Positions 34,601 to 42,698 of a stretch of 64,000 bases of DNA are shown here, one piece after another. The notes under the pieces were generated by a model. The model searched no databases and was not told the DNA's origin. It saw only the letters and a program-made list of their open reading frames with translations. The first letter of the stretch is position 1. The number at the start of each line of letters is the position of its first letter. The position numbers and the translations under genes are program-made. The DNA is from Janthinobacterium sp. B9-8 (lineage in GTDB: Bacteria; Pseudomonadota; Gammaproteobacteria; Burkholderiales; Chitinibacteraceae), in NCBI RefSeq assembly GCF_000969645.2, contig NZ_CP014222.1, forward strand, positions 3,041,740 to 3,105,739, given 5' to 3'.

Positions 34601-37418
34601 GCGCAAAAAAGAAATTAATCGCGATAGCAAGCCACTCAGCCTGCCTGCCAGCGGCAGCAATCTAACGCTGCCAACCGCCGAGCCGGGTGATTTTGCGCTG
34701 GTAGTGAGGGGGCCGGATGGCGCGGAGCTAAACCGTATCGAATACACCGTGGTGGGTGCAGCCAATATTGCCCGCTCCTTAGAGCGCAATGCCGAGCTGC
34801 AGCTCACCCTCAACAAGAAAGACTACAAGCCCGGCGACGAGATCGAGATCAATATCCGCGCGCCCTATACCGGCGCGGGGCTGATCACCATCGAGCGAGA
34901 TAAGGTCTATAGCCACGTTTGGTTTAAGAGCGATACCACCAGTTCGGTACAAAAAATTACCCTGCCTAAAGATTTTGAAGGCAATGGTTATATCTCGGTG
35001 CAATTTATCCGCAGCCCAAGCAGCGATGAAGTCTATATGAGCCCGCTTTCCTACGGCGTAGTGCCGTTTGCGGTGAATTTAGACGCAAGGCGGCTGGATG
35101 TAAAAATCGCCAACGCCAGGGAAGTAAAACCGGGGCAAAAGCTGGAGCTTAAAGTAAGCAGCAATCAGGAAGCCCGCGTGGTGGTGTTTGCGGTGGACGA
35201 AGGCATCTTGCAAGTGGCGCGTTATAAAACGCCGCAACCACTGGATTTTTTCTTCCAGAAACGCGCCTTAGATGTACGCACCAGCCAGATTCTAGACCTG
35301 ATCCTGCCGGAGTTTTCACGCCTGATGCAGGGTGCAGCGCCGGGAGGGGACGCTGCTGGGGCGCTGGGCAAACACCTTAATCCATTTAAACGTAAACGCC
35401 AGAGCGCGGTGGCGTGGTGGTCGGGGCTGATCGACGTGGGGCCGCAGGGCAAAACGCTGAGCTATACCGTGCCGGATACTTTTAACGGCAAATTGCGGCT
35501 GATGGCCGTGGCGGTAACGGCGGATAAAATCGGCGTCTTTGAAGGCGGCACGCAGGTGCGTGGCGATTTAATTCTTAGCCCGAACGTGCCTTATGCACTG
35601 GCGCCCGGCGACGAATTCACCGTCAGCGTGGGTGTGTTTAATAATCTGCGCGCACTGGGCAAGGCCTCGGTGCAACTGAAGCTGGACGCCGATGCCGCCT
35701 TTACGCTGATCTCGCCAGCGCTGCAAAACCTGAGCATAGACGGACAGCGCGAGGCCAATGCAGAGTTCCGCCTTAAAGCCAACGCAGTGCTCGGCTCTGG
35801 CTCGCTGCGCTTTACGGCCAGCAGCGGTGGTAAGCAAGGCATTGCCCGAGACGCCGTCAGCATCCGCCCTGCCGTGCCTTATTCCACCAAGCTAACTGTC
35901 GGGCGATTTGATAAGAGCAGCGAGGAAGTCGCACTGAGCCGTGTGCTATTTAACGAGCACCGCAAGGTGATCGCTGGCGTGGCAGGCTCGCCGCTGGTTT
36001 GGGCTCAGGGTTTGGCCAGCTATCTGGATGGCTACGGCTATAGCTGCACCGAGCAGGTGATTAGCAAGGGCTTCCCCGCCCTACTGCTGCCTAATCTGGA
36101 CAGAGCCAAAACGCAGGCTGCGTTCAGCAAGCTGATCCAGATCCTTGCCGAGCGGCAAAATGACGACGGCAGCTTTGGCCTATGGGCCAGCAATCCTGAT
36201 GTCTCGCGCTTTGCATCGGTCTACGCCGTACATTATCTGCTGGAAGCCTCAGAGCGCGGCCTGCCGGTTAGCCGCGATATGCTGGCCAGAAGCAATGCCT
36301 GGCTGGAGCAACTGGCCACAGGCAGCAGCCAAAATCTGGCCGAGGCCAGAGAGCGTGCTTACGCGATTTACCTCTTAAGCCGCCAAGGCACAATGACCAG
36401 CGGCATGATCGCCTCCTTGCAACAGGAGCTGGATGCGCATCACGCCAAGACCTGGCAGCAAGACCTGACTGCCGCCTATTTAGCCGCCAGCTATAAGCTG
36501 CTTAAACAGGATGCCTTGGCGAATAAATTATTTAAAGCCGTGCCATGGCGCTTGATCGGCAAGAATAATCAGGCCGAAACCTATTACGACCCTACCGTAC
36601 ACGACGCCCAGCGCCTGTATTTGCTGGCTCGCCACTTTAAAGAGCAGCTGGGCAGCGTGCCCGCCAACGAGTTGAGCGAATTGGGCAAGGCCATCAGCAG
36701 CCAAAACTACCATTCCTTATCGGCGGCCTATCTGATGCTGGGTCTGGAAGCCTATGGAGGCAATGCGGGTACATTTACGCTGGCCGAAGTGGATAAAAGC
36801 GGCAAGGTCAGTAGGCTGGAAAACAGCGCCGCACTATCCCCTAGCGCCCACCGCGCTCGCTTCGGTAAAGAAGGCGCACTGCCCGGCTTTTATCTACTCA
36901 GCGAATCGGGCTTTGATAAAACCCCGCCTAGCGCCGCCATTAAACAGGGCGTGGAAGTGATCCGTGAATACACTGATCTGGCTGGTAAAGTGATCAGCAA
37001 GGTGAAGATAGGCGAAGAGTTTTTAGTCCGCCTGCGCCTGCGCGCAGATCAGGCCGCCTCACAAATGGCGATTGTCGAGCTGCTTCCCGGCGGCGTAGAA
37101 ATCGTGCCATCGCCTAAAGAAGAAACGCCAGAAGTGATCGAGGGAGAAGGCGAAGGTGAAGGAGAAGCGCCACAACGCCCGGCATGGCAAGCGCCGCTGG
37201 GTGAAAAACAATCCAACTGGCGGCCGGATTACCTCGATATGCGGGATGACAGAATCGTGCTCTACGGCAGCATCAGCAAAGACGCCGCCACCTTCGTCTA
37301 CCGCCTGCGCGCCACCCACGCCGGTGTATTTACCAGCCCTGCACCTTACGCGGAAGGCATGTACAGCAAACAACAAGGCCGTGGCGTAGCAGGGAAACTG
37401 GAGATTGTGAAGCCTTGA
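31617..37418 (+). CDS. Bacterial alpha-2-macroglobulin family protein
   Basis: Very large periplasmic protein, 1933 residues, of the YfhM class. It is thought to trap foreign proteases with a thioester bait and to work with PBP1C in envelope repair. An N-terminal membrane anchor lies near 66-88 (IALLAFALVATGGTMGW), not a lipobox. The central MG domains include the RGMYRPGE motif (near 706). The thioester CTEQ is intact with Cys at about residue 1477, and an alpha-alpha toroid domain follows. An E-G repeat (EGEGEGEGE) lies near 1843. The ATG at 31641 is an alternative start. pbpC lies downstream, with a YigZ gene between. Confidence 0.94.
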   Translation: MTHCPSPTMNKAIQICLPAFQLLSRGVSWVLTLLFGEVNWQAPTWLKKLALWLEAGVRWMRAKPKQAGIALLAFALVATGGTMGWRWYQAQPKPQRVSYVVTAPALTPYDEKDRPQPLPLVVEFNESAAPLKQIDQPAGDGVQLSPALAGSWGWEGDRKLVFRPKADWPIDAEFEVSLAKKQLFAESVKLEEYSFTFKTAPFAANVAESRFYQDPRDANLKKLVATLHFSHPVDPASIQKNISLKLGGGLGYQSDKVPPYSISFDKAKLNAFIHSAPLTVPKEDSDILLTLAKGAQAAQGGNALDTDLDSKISVPGLYSLRFDNVQMLLADNERYEPEQVVMLSSNVPVSEAALKGKVRAWLLPEYPPNTPKEDQRGVYQWGASQVGQAVLTNALPLKALPGEEEYGTQHSWKFSAPVGRSVFLQVDAGVQAFGGYQSGKVMTQVFQVAPYPKAIKLLSNGALLSMASDKKVAFVARGLSGVRIEVGRLLPNQLHHLVDQNNGNFAKPEIADQYLDTLVERFTEERTLPATDPGKPYYDSIDLTRYLADKTGNRRGVFMLKLTPFDPKAPKNRQDEPSDSRFILVSDLGVLAKTAVDNSNDVFVQSISSGEAVAAATVEVIGRNGQTVASSQTDALGRAHFPALKDLAREKAPLMYLVKLGEDVSFLPINRYDRQLNLSRFDIGGVANAVSAQQLSSFVFSDRGMYRPGETAHIHSITRTANWAGSLVGLPLEIEITDPRGQTVKKDKIKLSASGFDSVDFASSETSPSGDYQIGVYLVKGKERGEQIGSGSIKIKEFEPDRMKVNATLSNAPVEGWIKPEDIKANVKVMHLFGSPAGGRRVEGEMILTPSVPAFAAYAQYRFSEAGQLKEPFRDALPSATSNDQGDAELTLNLARFARSTYQLHLTARAFESGSGRGVAAESAVLVSSAPYLVGVKSDGELGYIQRNAKRAAHWLAIAPNLKPIAAEQLTLSWVERKYVSVLVKQPDETYKYQSRKKEINRDSKPLSLPASGSNLTLPTAEPGDFALVVRGPDGAELNRIEYTVVGAANIARSLERNAELQLTLNKKDYKPGDEIEINIRAPYTGAGLITIERDKVYSHVWFKSDTTSSVQKITLPKDFEGNGYISVQFIRSPSSDEVYMSPLSYGVVPFAVNLDARRLDVKIANAREVKPGQKLELKVSSNQEARVVVFAVDEGILQVARYKTPQPLDFFFQKRALDVRTSQILDLILPEFSRLMQGAAPGGDAAGALGKHLNPFKRKRQSAVAWWSGLIDVGPQGKTLSYTVPDTFNGKLRLMAVAVTADKIGVFEGGTQVRGDLILSPNVPYALAPGDEFTVSVGVFNNLRALGKASVQLKLDADAAFTLISPALQNLSIDGQREANAEFRLKANAVLGSGSLRFTASSGGKQGIARDAVSIRPAVPYSTKLTVGRFDKSSEEVALSRVLFNEHRKVIAGVAGSPLVWAQGLASYLDGYGYSCTEQVISKGFPALLLPNLDRAKTQAAFSKLIQILAERQNDDGSFGLWASNPDVSRFASVYAVHYLLEASERGLPVSRDMLARSNAWLEQLATGSSQNLAEARERAYAIYLLSRQGTMTSGMIASLQQELDAHHAKTWQQDLTAAYLAASYKLLKQDALANKLFKAVPWRLIGKNNQAETYYDPTVHDAQRLYLLARHFKEQLGSVPANELSELGKAISSQNYHSLSAAYLMLGLEAYGGNAGTFTLAEVDKSGKVSRLENSAALSPSAHRARFGKEGALPGFYLLSESGFDKTPPSAAIKQGVEVIREYTDLAGKVISKVKIGEEFLVRLRLRADQAASQMAIVELLPGGVEIVPSPKEETPEVIEGEGEGEGEAPQRPAWQAPLGEKQSNWRPDYLDMRDDRIVLYGSISKDAATFVYRLRATHAGVFTSPAPYAEGMYSKQQGRGVAGKLEIVKP

Positions 37419-37440
37419 TATGACGGCTTTTCTGGGGAGT

Positions 37441-37553
37441 AAAAAAACCCAAATCTTGAACCACAGAGAACACGGAGGACACAGAGTTTCACAGAGAAAA
37501 TCGATAATGACTTGGATTTTTCTCTGTGTTCTGGTTCAAGGTTTGTGCACCCA
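37441..37553. repeat. Family A repeat, copy 3, first part
   Basis: AAACCCAAATCTTGAACCACAG with CACAGAGAAAA faces TTTTTCTCTGTGTTCTGGTTCAAGGTTT, giving a short complete palindrome. It is followed by further repeat material to 37736, so this gap is a composite of several elements. Confidence 0.8.
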
Positions 37554-37570
37554 GGCAGTTTCAAATAAAG

Positions 37571-37592
37571 GTAGGGCGGGTGTAACCCGCCG
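37571..37592. repeat. Family C single arm
   Basis: GTAGGGCGGGTGTAACCCGC matches one arm of the palindrome at 31557-31613. No facing arm follows. Confidence 0.65.
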
Positions 37593-37614
37593 CTTTCTAA
37601 CTCAAATAACCCTG

Positions 37615-37736
37615 AATATTGAAACACGGGGAAAGCCACGGGCTTACATATCAACCATCCCGTTGGGTACGCAAGGATGACGGCTTTCTCTGTGCAACTC
37701 TGTGGCCCTCTGTGTTCTTTGTGGTTCAAGATTTAG
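37615..37736. repeat. Family A repeat, second partial copy in the same gap
   Basis: ATATTGAAACACGGGGAAAGCC on the left and GGCTTTCTCTGTG...TTTGTGGTTCAAGATTT on the right resemble the family A arms, with an unrelated centre. Its right arm also fits as the partner of the left arm at 37441, so a nested insertion is possible. Confidence 0.6.
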
Positions 37737-37774
37737 CACCGTGCTTCCCCTCCTGCCCCTGTTAAAATCACCCC

Positions 37775-38365
37775 ATGACTACATCCCTTGCCACTGCCGT
37801 TTCCGCAGAAATCATCATTAAAAAAAGCCGTTTTATTGCCCATATTCACCCCGTGAGTGGCCGCGCTGAGGCATTGGCCTTGGTCGATGGATATTGGAAG
37901 CAACACCCCGAGGCGCGGCATGTTTGCTGGGCGCTGCTCGCCGGCGGTGAATCAGGAATGAATGATGATGGTGAGCCATCCGGCACAGCGGCCAAGCCGA
38001 TTATGAATGTCTTGCAGCACAAACATTTAGAAGGCGTATTAGGCGTGGTGGTGCGCTATTTTGGCGGTATAAAGCTGGGCGCTGGCGGCTTAACCCGCGC
38101 CTACACCGACGCCATCGCCACCGCCCTGCTGGATGCTGAATACATCATCAGCGTCGCCCAAAACAATATCGAAATCGCCCTACCCTTCGCCGACGAAGGC
38201 CGCATCCGCCGCTTTGTCGCCCAAAACGAAGGCCTCGTCTTAGGCGTGCACTACAGCAATATCGAAGCCTATTTACAACTGCAACTCGCCCAGGACAAAA
38301 CCACAGCACTGCTGGAAGAAATCAACAATCTATGCGCTGGGCAGGTTCGAGTTACGAGTGGTTGA
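37775..38365 (+). CDS. YigZ/IMPACT family protein
   Basis: 196-residue cytosolic protein of the YigZ (IMPACT) family. Bacterial members have an RNA/ribosome-related or regulatory role that is not settled. The N-terminal domain has KKSRFIAHIHPV near 17, HVCWALLAG near 49, and the signature NDDGEPSGTAAKPIMNVL near 63-80. VRYFGGIKLGAGGLTRAY follows near 93. The C-terminal DUF1949-type domain follows. Lies between the alpha-2-macroglobulin gene and pbpC, flanked by repeats on both sides, so it is likely an insertion into that partnership. Confidence 0.92.
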   Translation: MTTSLATAVSAEIIIKKSRFIAHIHPVSGRAEALALVDGYWKQHPEARHVCWALLAGGESGMNDDGEPSGTAAKPIMNVLQHKHLEGVLGVVVRYFGGIKLGAGGLTRAYTDAIATALLDAEYIISVAQNNIEIALPFADEGRIRRFVAQNEGLVLGVHYSNIEAYLQLQLAQDKTTALLEEINNLCAGQVRVTSG

Positions 38366-38465
38366 TTTGCAAATCCACTGCGGAAAAGTTCTGTAGACAC
38401 AGAGGGCAGGTAGAACGCAAACCTTAAGCTTTCTGATGAAAAAGTTGCTTCAACTTCACAAGTTG

Positions 38466-38585
38466 CAAAATCTTAAACCACAGAGAACACAGAGAGCACA
38501 GAGTCCCACAGAGAAAAACAAGGGAGAGCTTAAGTTTTCTCTGTGGCACTCTGTGTCCTCCTTTTACTCTGTGGTTCAAGGTTTA
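38466..38585. repeat. Family A palindromic dispersed repeat, copy 4
   Basis: CAAAATCTTAAACCACAGAG with CACAGAGAAAAACA faces TTTTCTCTGTGGCAC and CTCTGTGGTTCAAGGTTTAG. It is a complete palindrome between the YigZ gene and pbpC. Confidence 0.85.
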
Positions 38586-38651
38586 GCTCTCTAGCAAAGC
38601 TAGCTAGATAATCTCGCTAATCGGCTAGGTCTTTAAAGCAGGAAACACCGC

Positions 38652-40994
38652 TTGTTGAAACATCGGCTCTTCAAACGCTTCATCCTTACCCTGCTGATCC
38701 TTAGCCCGCTGGTGTTGATTCGCCTGTGGCCGCATGAATCGCTGGCCGTTGCGGGATCGACTGCCGTGCTGGCTCAAGATGGTAAGTTGCTGCGGCTAAC
38801 CCTTGCCCCCGATCAGCGCTACCGGCTGTGGCTGCCGCTGGAGGAGTTCTCCCCCACGCTGATAGACGCGCTTAAATTGCAGGAAGACCGCTGGTTTTAC
38901 TACCACCCCGGCATCAACCCCATCTCGCTGCTTCGCGCCATCACGGCCACCTATGGCGGCGGGGCCAAGCAAGGGGCTTCTACGCTGACCATGCAATTGG
39001 CGCGGCTTAAATATCGGCTCAATACAAAAAGCCCCAGCGGCAAGCTCAGGCAAATTGGCTTGGCGCTGTGGCTAGAAGCGCGTTATAGCAAGCACGATAT
39101 TTTAGAGGCCTATTTAAACCTCGCCCCCTACGGCAGAAATATTGAAGGCGCGGCGGCGGCCAGCCTTTCCTATTTTGGCAAGCCCGCCAAAGCGCTCACT
39201 CTGCCAGAAAGCCTAACGCTGGCGGTGATTCCGCAGCAGCCAAATCAGCGTTTGGGCAGCGGCGCATCGCTTACCGATGCCCGCCAGCGATTGTGGCAAC
39301 GCTGGCAACAGCGCTACACCGTGAGTCCAGAGCAAATCCGCCTGATGACCCTGCCGCTGCCGGTAAAGCGCCTTGAACAACTGCCGTTTCGTGCGCCGCA
39401 CTGGGTAGAACAAAGGCTGGCCGATACGCCACAGCAAAGCACGCTGAACACCACGCTTGATCTGCAATTACAAACCCTAATGGAAAAACAAATCCGCCAA
39501 TATCTGGCGCAAAGCAGTACGCGCGGCATTGTGAACGCCAGCGCCATGCTGGTCGATACGCGGGATCAATCGGTACGCGCCTTGGTTGGCTCAGCGGATT
39601 ATTTCAACGCCAGCATTGCCGGGCAGGTGAATGGCACCGAGGCAAAACGCTCACCAGGCTCCACTTTAAAACCGTTTATTTACGCGCTGGGGCTGGATCA
39701 GGGCGTGATTCACCCGCAAAGTATTTTGCGCGACACGCCCAGCGCCTTTGGCCCCTATCAGCCAGAAAACTTCGACGGCCGCTTTGTCGGCCCGCTCAGC
39801 GCTACCGAAGCGCTAATCAAAAGCCGCAATATCCCCGCCGTGTGGCTGGCCAGCCAGCTTAAAAACCCCAGCTTTTACGATTTTTTGCAGCTGGCAGGCA
39901 TTAGTAAGCTGAAATCAGAAAATCACTACGGGCTGGCGCTGGTGCTGGGCGGCGGAGAAGTCAGCATGGTCGAGCTGGCCGGGCTTTACACCATGCTGAT
40001 GAATGAGGGCCGCTTAAAACCGCTGCGCTATCTGAAAGAAAACCCCAAGCCACGCGGTGAAGTTTTATTTAGCCCAGAAGCTAGTGGGAGGGCGCTAAGT
40101 AAACTAAGCAAAAGCCCGCGAGCAGATGGCGAAGTCTTGCTTAGCCCAGAAGCCAGCTGGCTGGCGCTGGATATGCTGAGCAAAAATCCGCGGCCAGACG
40201 GCGGCAGCAATGCCTGGCCTGTGGCGTTTAAAACCGGCACCTCTTGGGGCTTTCGCGATGCCTGGACAGCAGGCGTAGTTGGCCCCTATGTGCTGGTGGT
40301 TTGGCTGGGCAATTTTGATGGGCAAGGCAATCCAGCGCTTATCGGGCTGGAAGCCGCAGCCCCGCTGTTCTTTCGCATCAGCGACGCGCTGGCCTTAGCC
40401 AAACCCGCCGATAAGCCGCTGCCACGCAACCCGCCTATGGGCTTAAAACGCATCAATATCTGCACCGCCAGCGGCGATTTACCCAATGCTTTTTGCCCGC
40501 AGCAAAGCAGCACATGGTTTATCCCCGGCAAATCCCCCATCCGCGTCAGCAGCCTGCATCAACCGGTACACATCGACACCCGCAGCGGCCTCGCCGTCTG
40601 CCCGCCTTACGATGCCCATACAAAAACAGAAGTATTTGAATTCTGGAGCAGCGATATGGCAAGGCTGTTTAAAGAAGCAGGCGTCCCCCGCCGCAAACCA
40701 CCGCATATTGATTGCAGCGGCATGGCCAGCCTTGGGGACGCACCCAAAATCAGCTCGCCACTGGCAGGCCTCAGCTACACCCTGCGCCTGTCCAAACCCG
40801 ACGAAACCATCGCCCTGCAAGCCGCAGCCAGTAGCGAGCAGCTTTACTGGTTTGATAATCAGATTTATCTGGGCAGCGCCAAAGCCAGCGGCCTAGCATG
40901 GCGGCCACAAGCGGGTGGCTGGCATCAGCTCAGCGTGGTGGACGATCAGGGCAGGAGCGACAGCAGGCAGGTGAAGGTGGAGTTGTTGCCGTAA
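38652..40994 (+). CDS. pbpC: Penicillin-binding protein 1C
   Basis: Bifunctional inner-membrane peptidoglycan synthase, 780 residues, starting at TTG (38652 or 38655) after AGGAAA. There is a membrane anchor near 9-28. The transglycosylase domain has EDRWFYYHPGINP near 77. The transpeptidase domain has SPGSTLKPF (SxxK) near 335, SRN near 393 and KTGTSWGFRDAW near 530. The C-terminal BiPBP_C domain follows after about 690. An internal 24-residue duplication precedes the KTG motif. The alpha-2-macroglobulin gene two genes upstream is its usual partner. Confidence 0.95.
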   Translation: MLKHRLFKRFILTLLILSPLVLIRLWPHESLAVAGSTAVLAQDGKLLRLTLAPDQRYRLWLPLEEFSPTLIDALKLQEDRWFYYHPGINPISLLRAITATYGGGAKQGASTLTMQLARLKYRLNTKSPSGKLRQIGLALWLEARYSKHDILEAYLNLAPYGRNIEGAAAASLSYFGKPAKALTLPESLTLAVIPQQPNQRLGSGASLTDARQRLWQRWQQRYTVSPEQIRLMTLPLPVKRLEQLPFRAPHWVEQRLADTPQQSTLNTTLDLQLQTLMEKQIRQYLAQSSTRGIVNASAMLVDTRDQSVRALVGSADYFNASIAGQVNGTEAKRSPGSTLKPFIYALGLDQGVIHPQSILRDTPSAFGPYQPENFDGRFVGPLSATEALIKSRNIPAVWLASQLKNPSFYDFLQLAGISKLKSENHYGLALVLGGGEVSMVELAGLYTMLMNEGRLKPLRYLKENPKPRGEVLFSPEASGRALSKLSKSPRADGEVLLSPEASWLALDMLSKNPRPDGGSNAWPVAFKTGTSWGFRDAWTAGVVGPYVLVVWLGNFDGQGNPALIGLEAAAPLFFRISDALALAKPADKPLPRNPPMGLKRINICTASGDLPNAFCPQQSSTWFIPGKSPIRVSSLHQPVHIDTRSGLAVCPPYDAHTKTEVFEFWSSDMARLFKEAGVPRRKPPHIDCSGMASLGDAPKISSPLAGLSYTLRLSKPDETIALQAAASSEQLYWFDNQIYLGSAKASGLAWRPQAGGWHQLSVVDDQGRSDSRQVKVELLP
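40056..40199 (+). repeat. In-frame 72-bp tandem duplication within pbpC
   Basis: Two 24-codon units lie head to tail (40056-40127 and 40128-40199). Both read GEVLxSPEAS...LSKxPRxD. The second keeps the family-like WLALDML, while the first has drifted to GRALSKL. The copies differ at several residues, so it is not recent. Confidence 0.85.
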
Positions 40995-41125
40995 TTAGTA
41001 TTCATTAAACCACGCCGTCGTAGGACCAATTCTCATAACACTCCATTTATACCAATCAGCTTTTTCAAGCCTAATTATTTATATTTGTCAGTAAAAACAG
41101 GAATAAACACAAACAAAACTTACGA

Positions 41126-41160
41126 TTAATGGTCTTTTAAATTACAATTAGCACCATTAA
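41126..41160. promoter_or_regulatory. Inverted repeat upstream of the restriction endonuclease gene
   Basis: TTAATGGT (41126-41133) and ACCATTAA (41153-41160) are perfect 8-bp inverted half-sites, 19 bases apart, ending 23 bases before the start codon. It is a candidate operator; no binding protein is assigned. Confidence 0.4.
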
Positions 41161-41183
41161 AACAATAACAAGATGAATGAAAA

Positions 41184-42650
41184 ATGACCCAATCCCCATC
41201 TGGTTTTGAACATACCGCGAATGACCTCGCCACTATTATTAAGCAGCTAAGCGAGCTAAAGGCTAATAAAGCATTTTTAAAAATACTCCCTAAAAATGCC
41301 AATGATAAAAATCAACTCTACTGGGCACGTAGTTTTAGTTCGCTCTACAACAATTTTGGCCTGACCTTAGCGGAACGCGGGTCAAGTACCAGTCTTACAA
41401 AAAATAGTTCCAAACCGGGAACGAATATTCCTGAAGCGGTGTTTAATGACTTTTCATGGGTCAAAAGTGATGGAAGTTTAATTAAAGCTAAAAATGTTAA
41501 AGCCATTATTTATCCTCAATACCCTGAAGCCCGCCTATCCGGCTTTCAAACTATTGAAAATACAATACCGCAGTCCTTATCTATTGCTTATACGAAAGAA
41601 AACCCTAAGAAGAAACGCCTATTGGTTCTTGGCTGCCTGCCCGGTGGAGCCTGTGTAGCACTGATGTTTATTGATTTATCAGATGCACTCATCGAAGAAA
41701 TTGCTGCATTACCAGGACTGGATGGATCCAAGGCTTGCAAATTACTACAAATTGATTTTGACTTTAGCGCCAGCTTATTTCAGCAACTGAGCAAAATAGT
41801 ATCCCGTCCCATGAAAGGTTGCCGCTTGGACTCCTTCGGACAAACGCTTCCGTTTATTGGCACCCAAGTTTGTGGCTATACGCTCGAACATGCACTGGAT
41901 ATCGCGCCCAATTCGGATAGAGAGGGTGATCTTTATGGTATTGAGCTGAAAACTCACACCAAGGTTAAAGTAACCCTCTTTACTCCAGAACCCGATTTTG
42001 GACTCTATGCTGAAAGTTTTAATGACTTTATGAAACGATATGGTAATGACAAAGGCACTTCTGGTGAATATCGACTGACTGGCTTACACCGTTCAAATGA
42101 GCGATGCAGCAGCTCTGGCTTGACACTAAAGGTGCGTGAATACCGAATAGAAAAAAAGGACGGTTCTGATATATCAAAACCAGACTGGGTACGTGATGCA
42201 ACGGGAGAAAAACAATTTTTCTCCTACAACCCAGCAACATCACTCACCTCTAAAATGGATGCTGTTGAAGTAGTACTCATCGATGACGAGGGTTTTATTG
42301 CTGCAGGCTGGAGCTTAGAACGCCTAATGAATAACTGGGGTGTTAAACACAATGAAGTGGTCTATCTTTCGGCGAAAAAAATAGACAACCCAAATCCGGA
42401 TGAAGTCAGTGCAAGATTTGCCTATCAAGTGACCTTTGCTCCAGTTGTGCTCTGGTGTCGTGAAACTTCTGCAGAACATTTACTGAACGCAATCGACAGT
42501 GGCGTTATCTTTCTAGATCCTGCTCCTAAATATGTTCCGTCAGATCCATCAAAAAACAAACGCCGAGCCCAGTGGAGAGTGAACGACATTACTAAAGCCA
42601 TCTACACTTTATACAAGCACGTCGAAACACGTGATCTCTCAATAGTTTAA
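41184..42650 (+). CDS. MvaI/BcnI family type II restriction endonuclease
   Basis: Predicted DNA cleavage enzyme of the restriction system. 488 residues, about twice the length of MvaI, so an N-terminal part of roughly 200 residues of unknown role precedes the nuclease domain. That domain shows the family block YGIELKTH followed by TLFTPEPDFGLY; E254 and K256 form the ExK of the PD-(D/E)xK site. The facing methyltransferase resembles Dcm, so recognition of CCWGG is inferred. The gene is AT-richer than its neighbours and has a weak ribosome site. A four-codon frame at 41173 ends on its ATG (ATGA overlap). Confidence 0.88.
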   Translation: MTQSPSGFEHTANDLATIIKQLSELKANKAFLKILPKNANDKNQLYWARSFSSLYNNFGLTLAERGSSTSLTKNSSKPGTNIPEAVFNDFSWVKSDGSLIKAKNVKAIIYPQYPEARLSGFQTIENTIPQSLSIAYTKENPKKKRLLVLGCLPGGACVALMFIDLSDALIEEIAALPGLDGSKACKLLQIDFDFSASLFQQLSKIVSRPMKGCRLDSFGQTLPFIGTQVCGYTLEHALDIAPNSDREGDLYGIELKTHTKVKVTLFTPEPDFGLYAESFNDFMKRYGNDKGTSGEYRLTGLHRSNERCSSSGLTLKVREYRIEKKDGSDISKPDWVRDATGEKQFFSYNPATSLTSKMDAVEVVLIDDEGFIAAGWSLERLMNNWGVKHNEVVYLSAKKIDNPNPDEVSARFAYQVTFAPVVLWCRETSAEHLLNAIDSGVIFLDPAPKYVPSDPSKNKRRAQWRVNDITKAIYTLYKHVETRDLSIV

Positions 42651-42698
42651 ATACTGCATGCCACCAGAATGAAATGACAGCATGCAGCCCAATGATCA

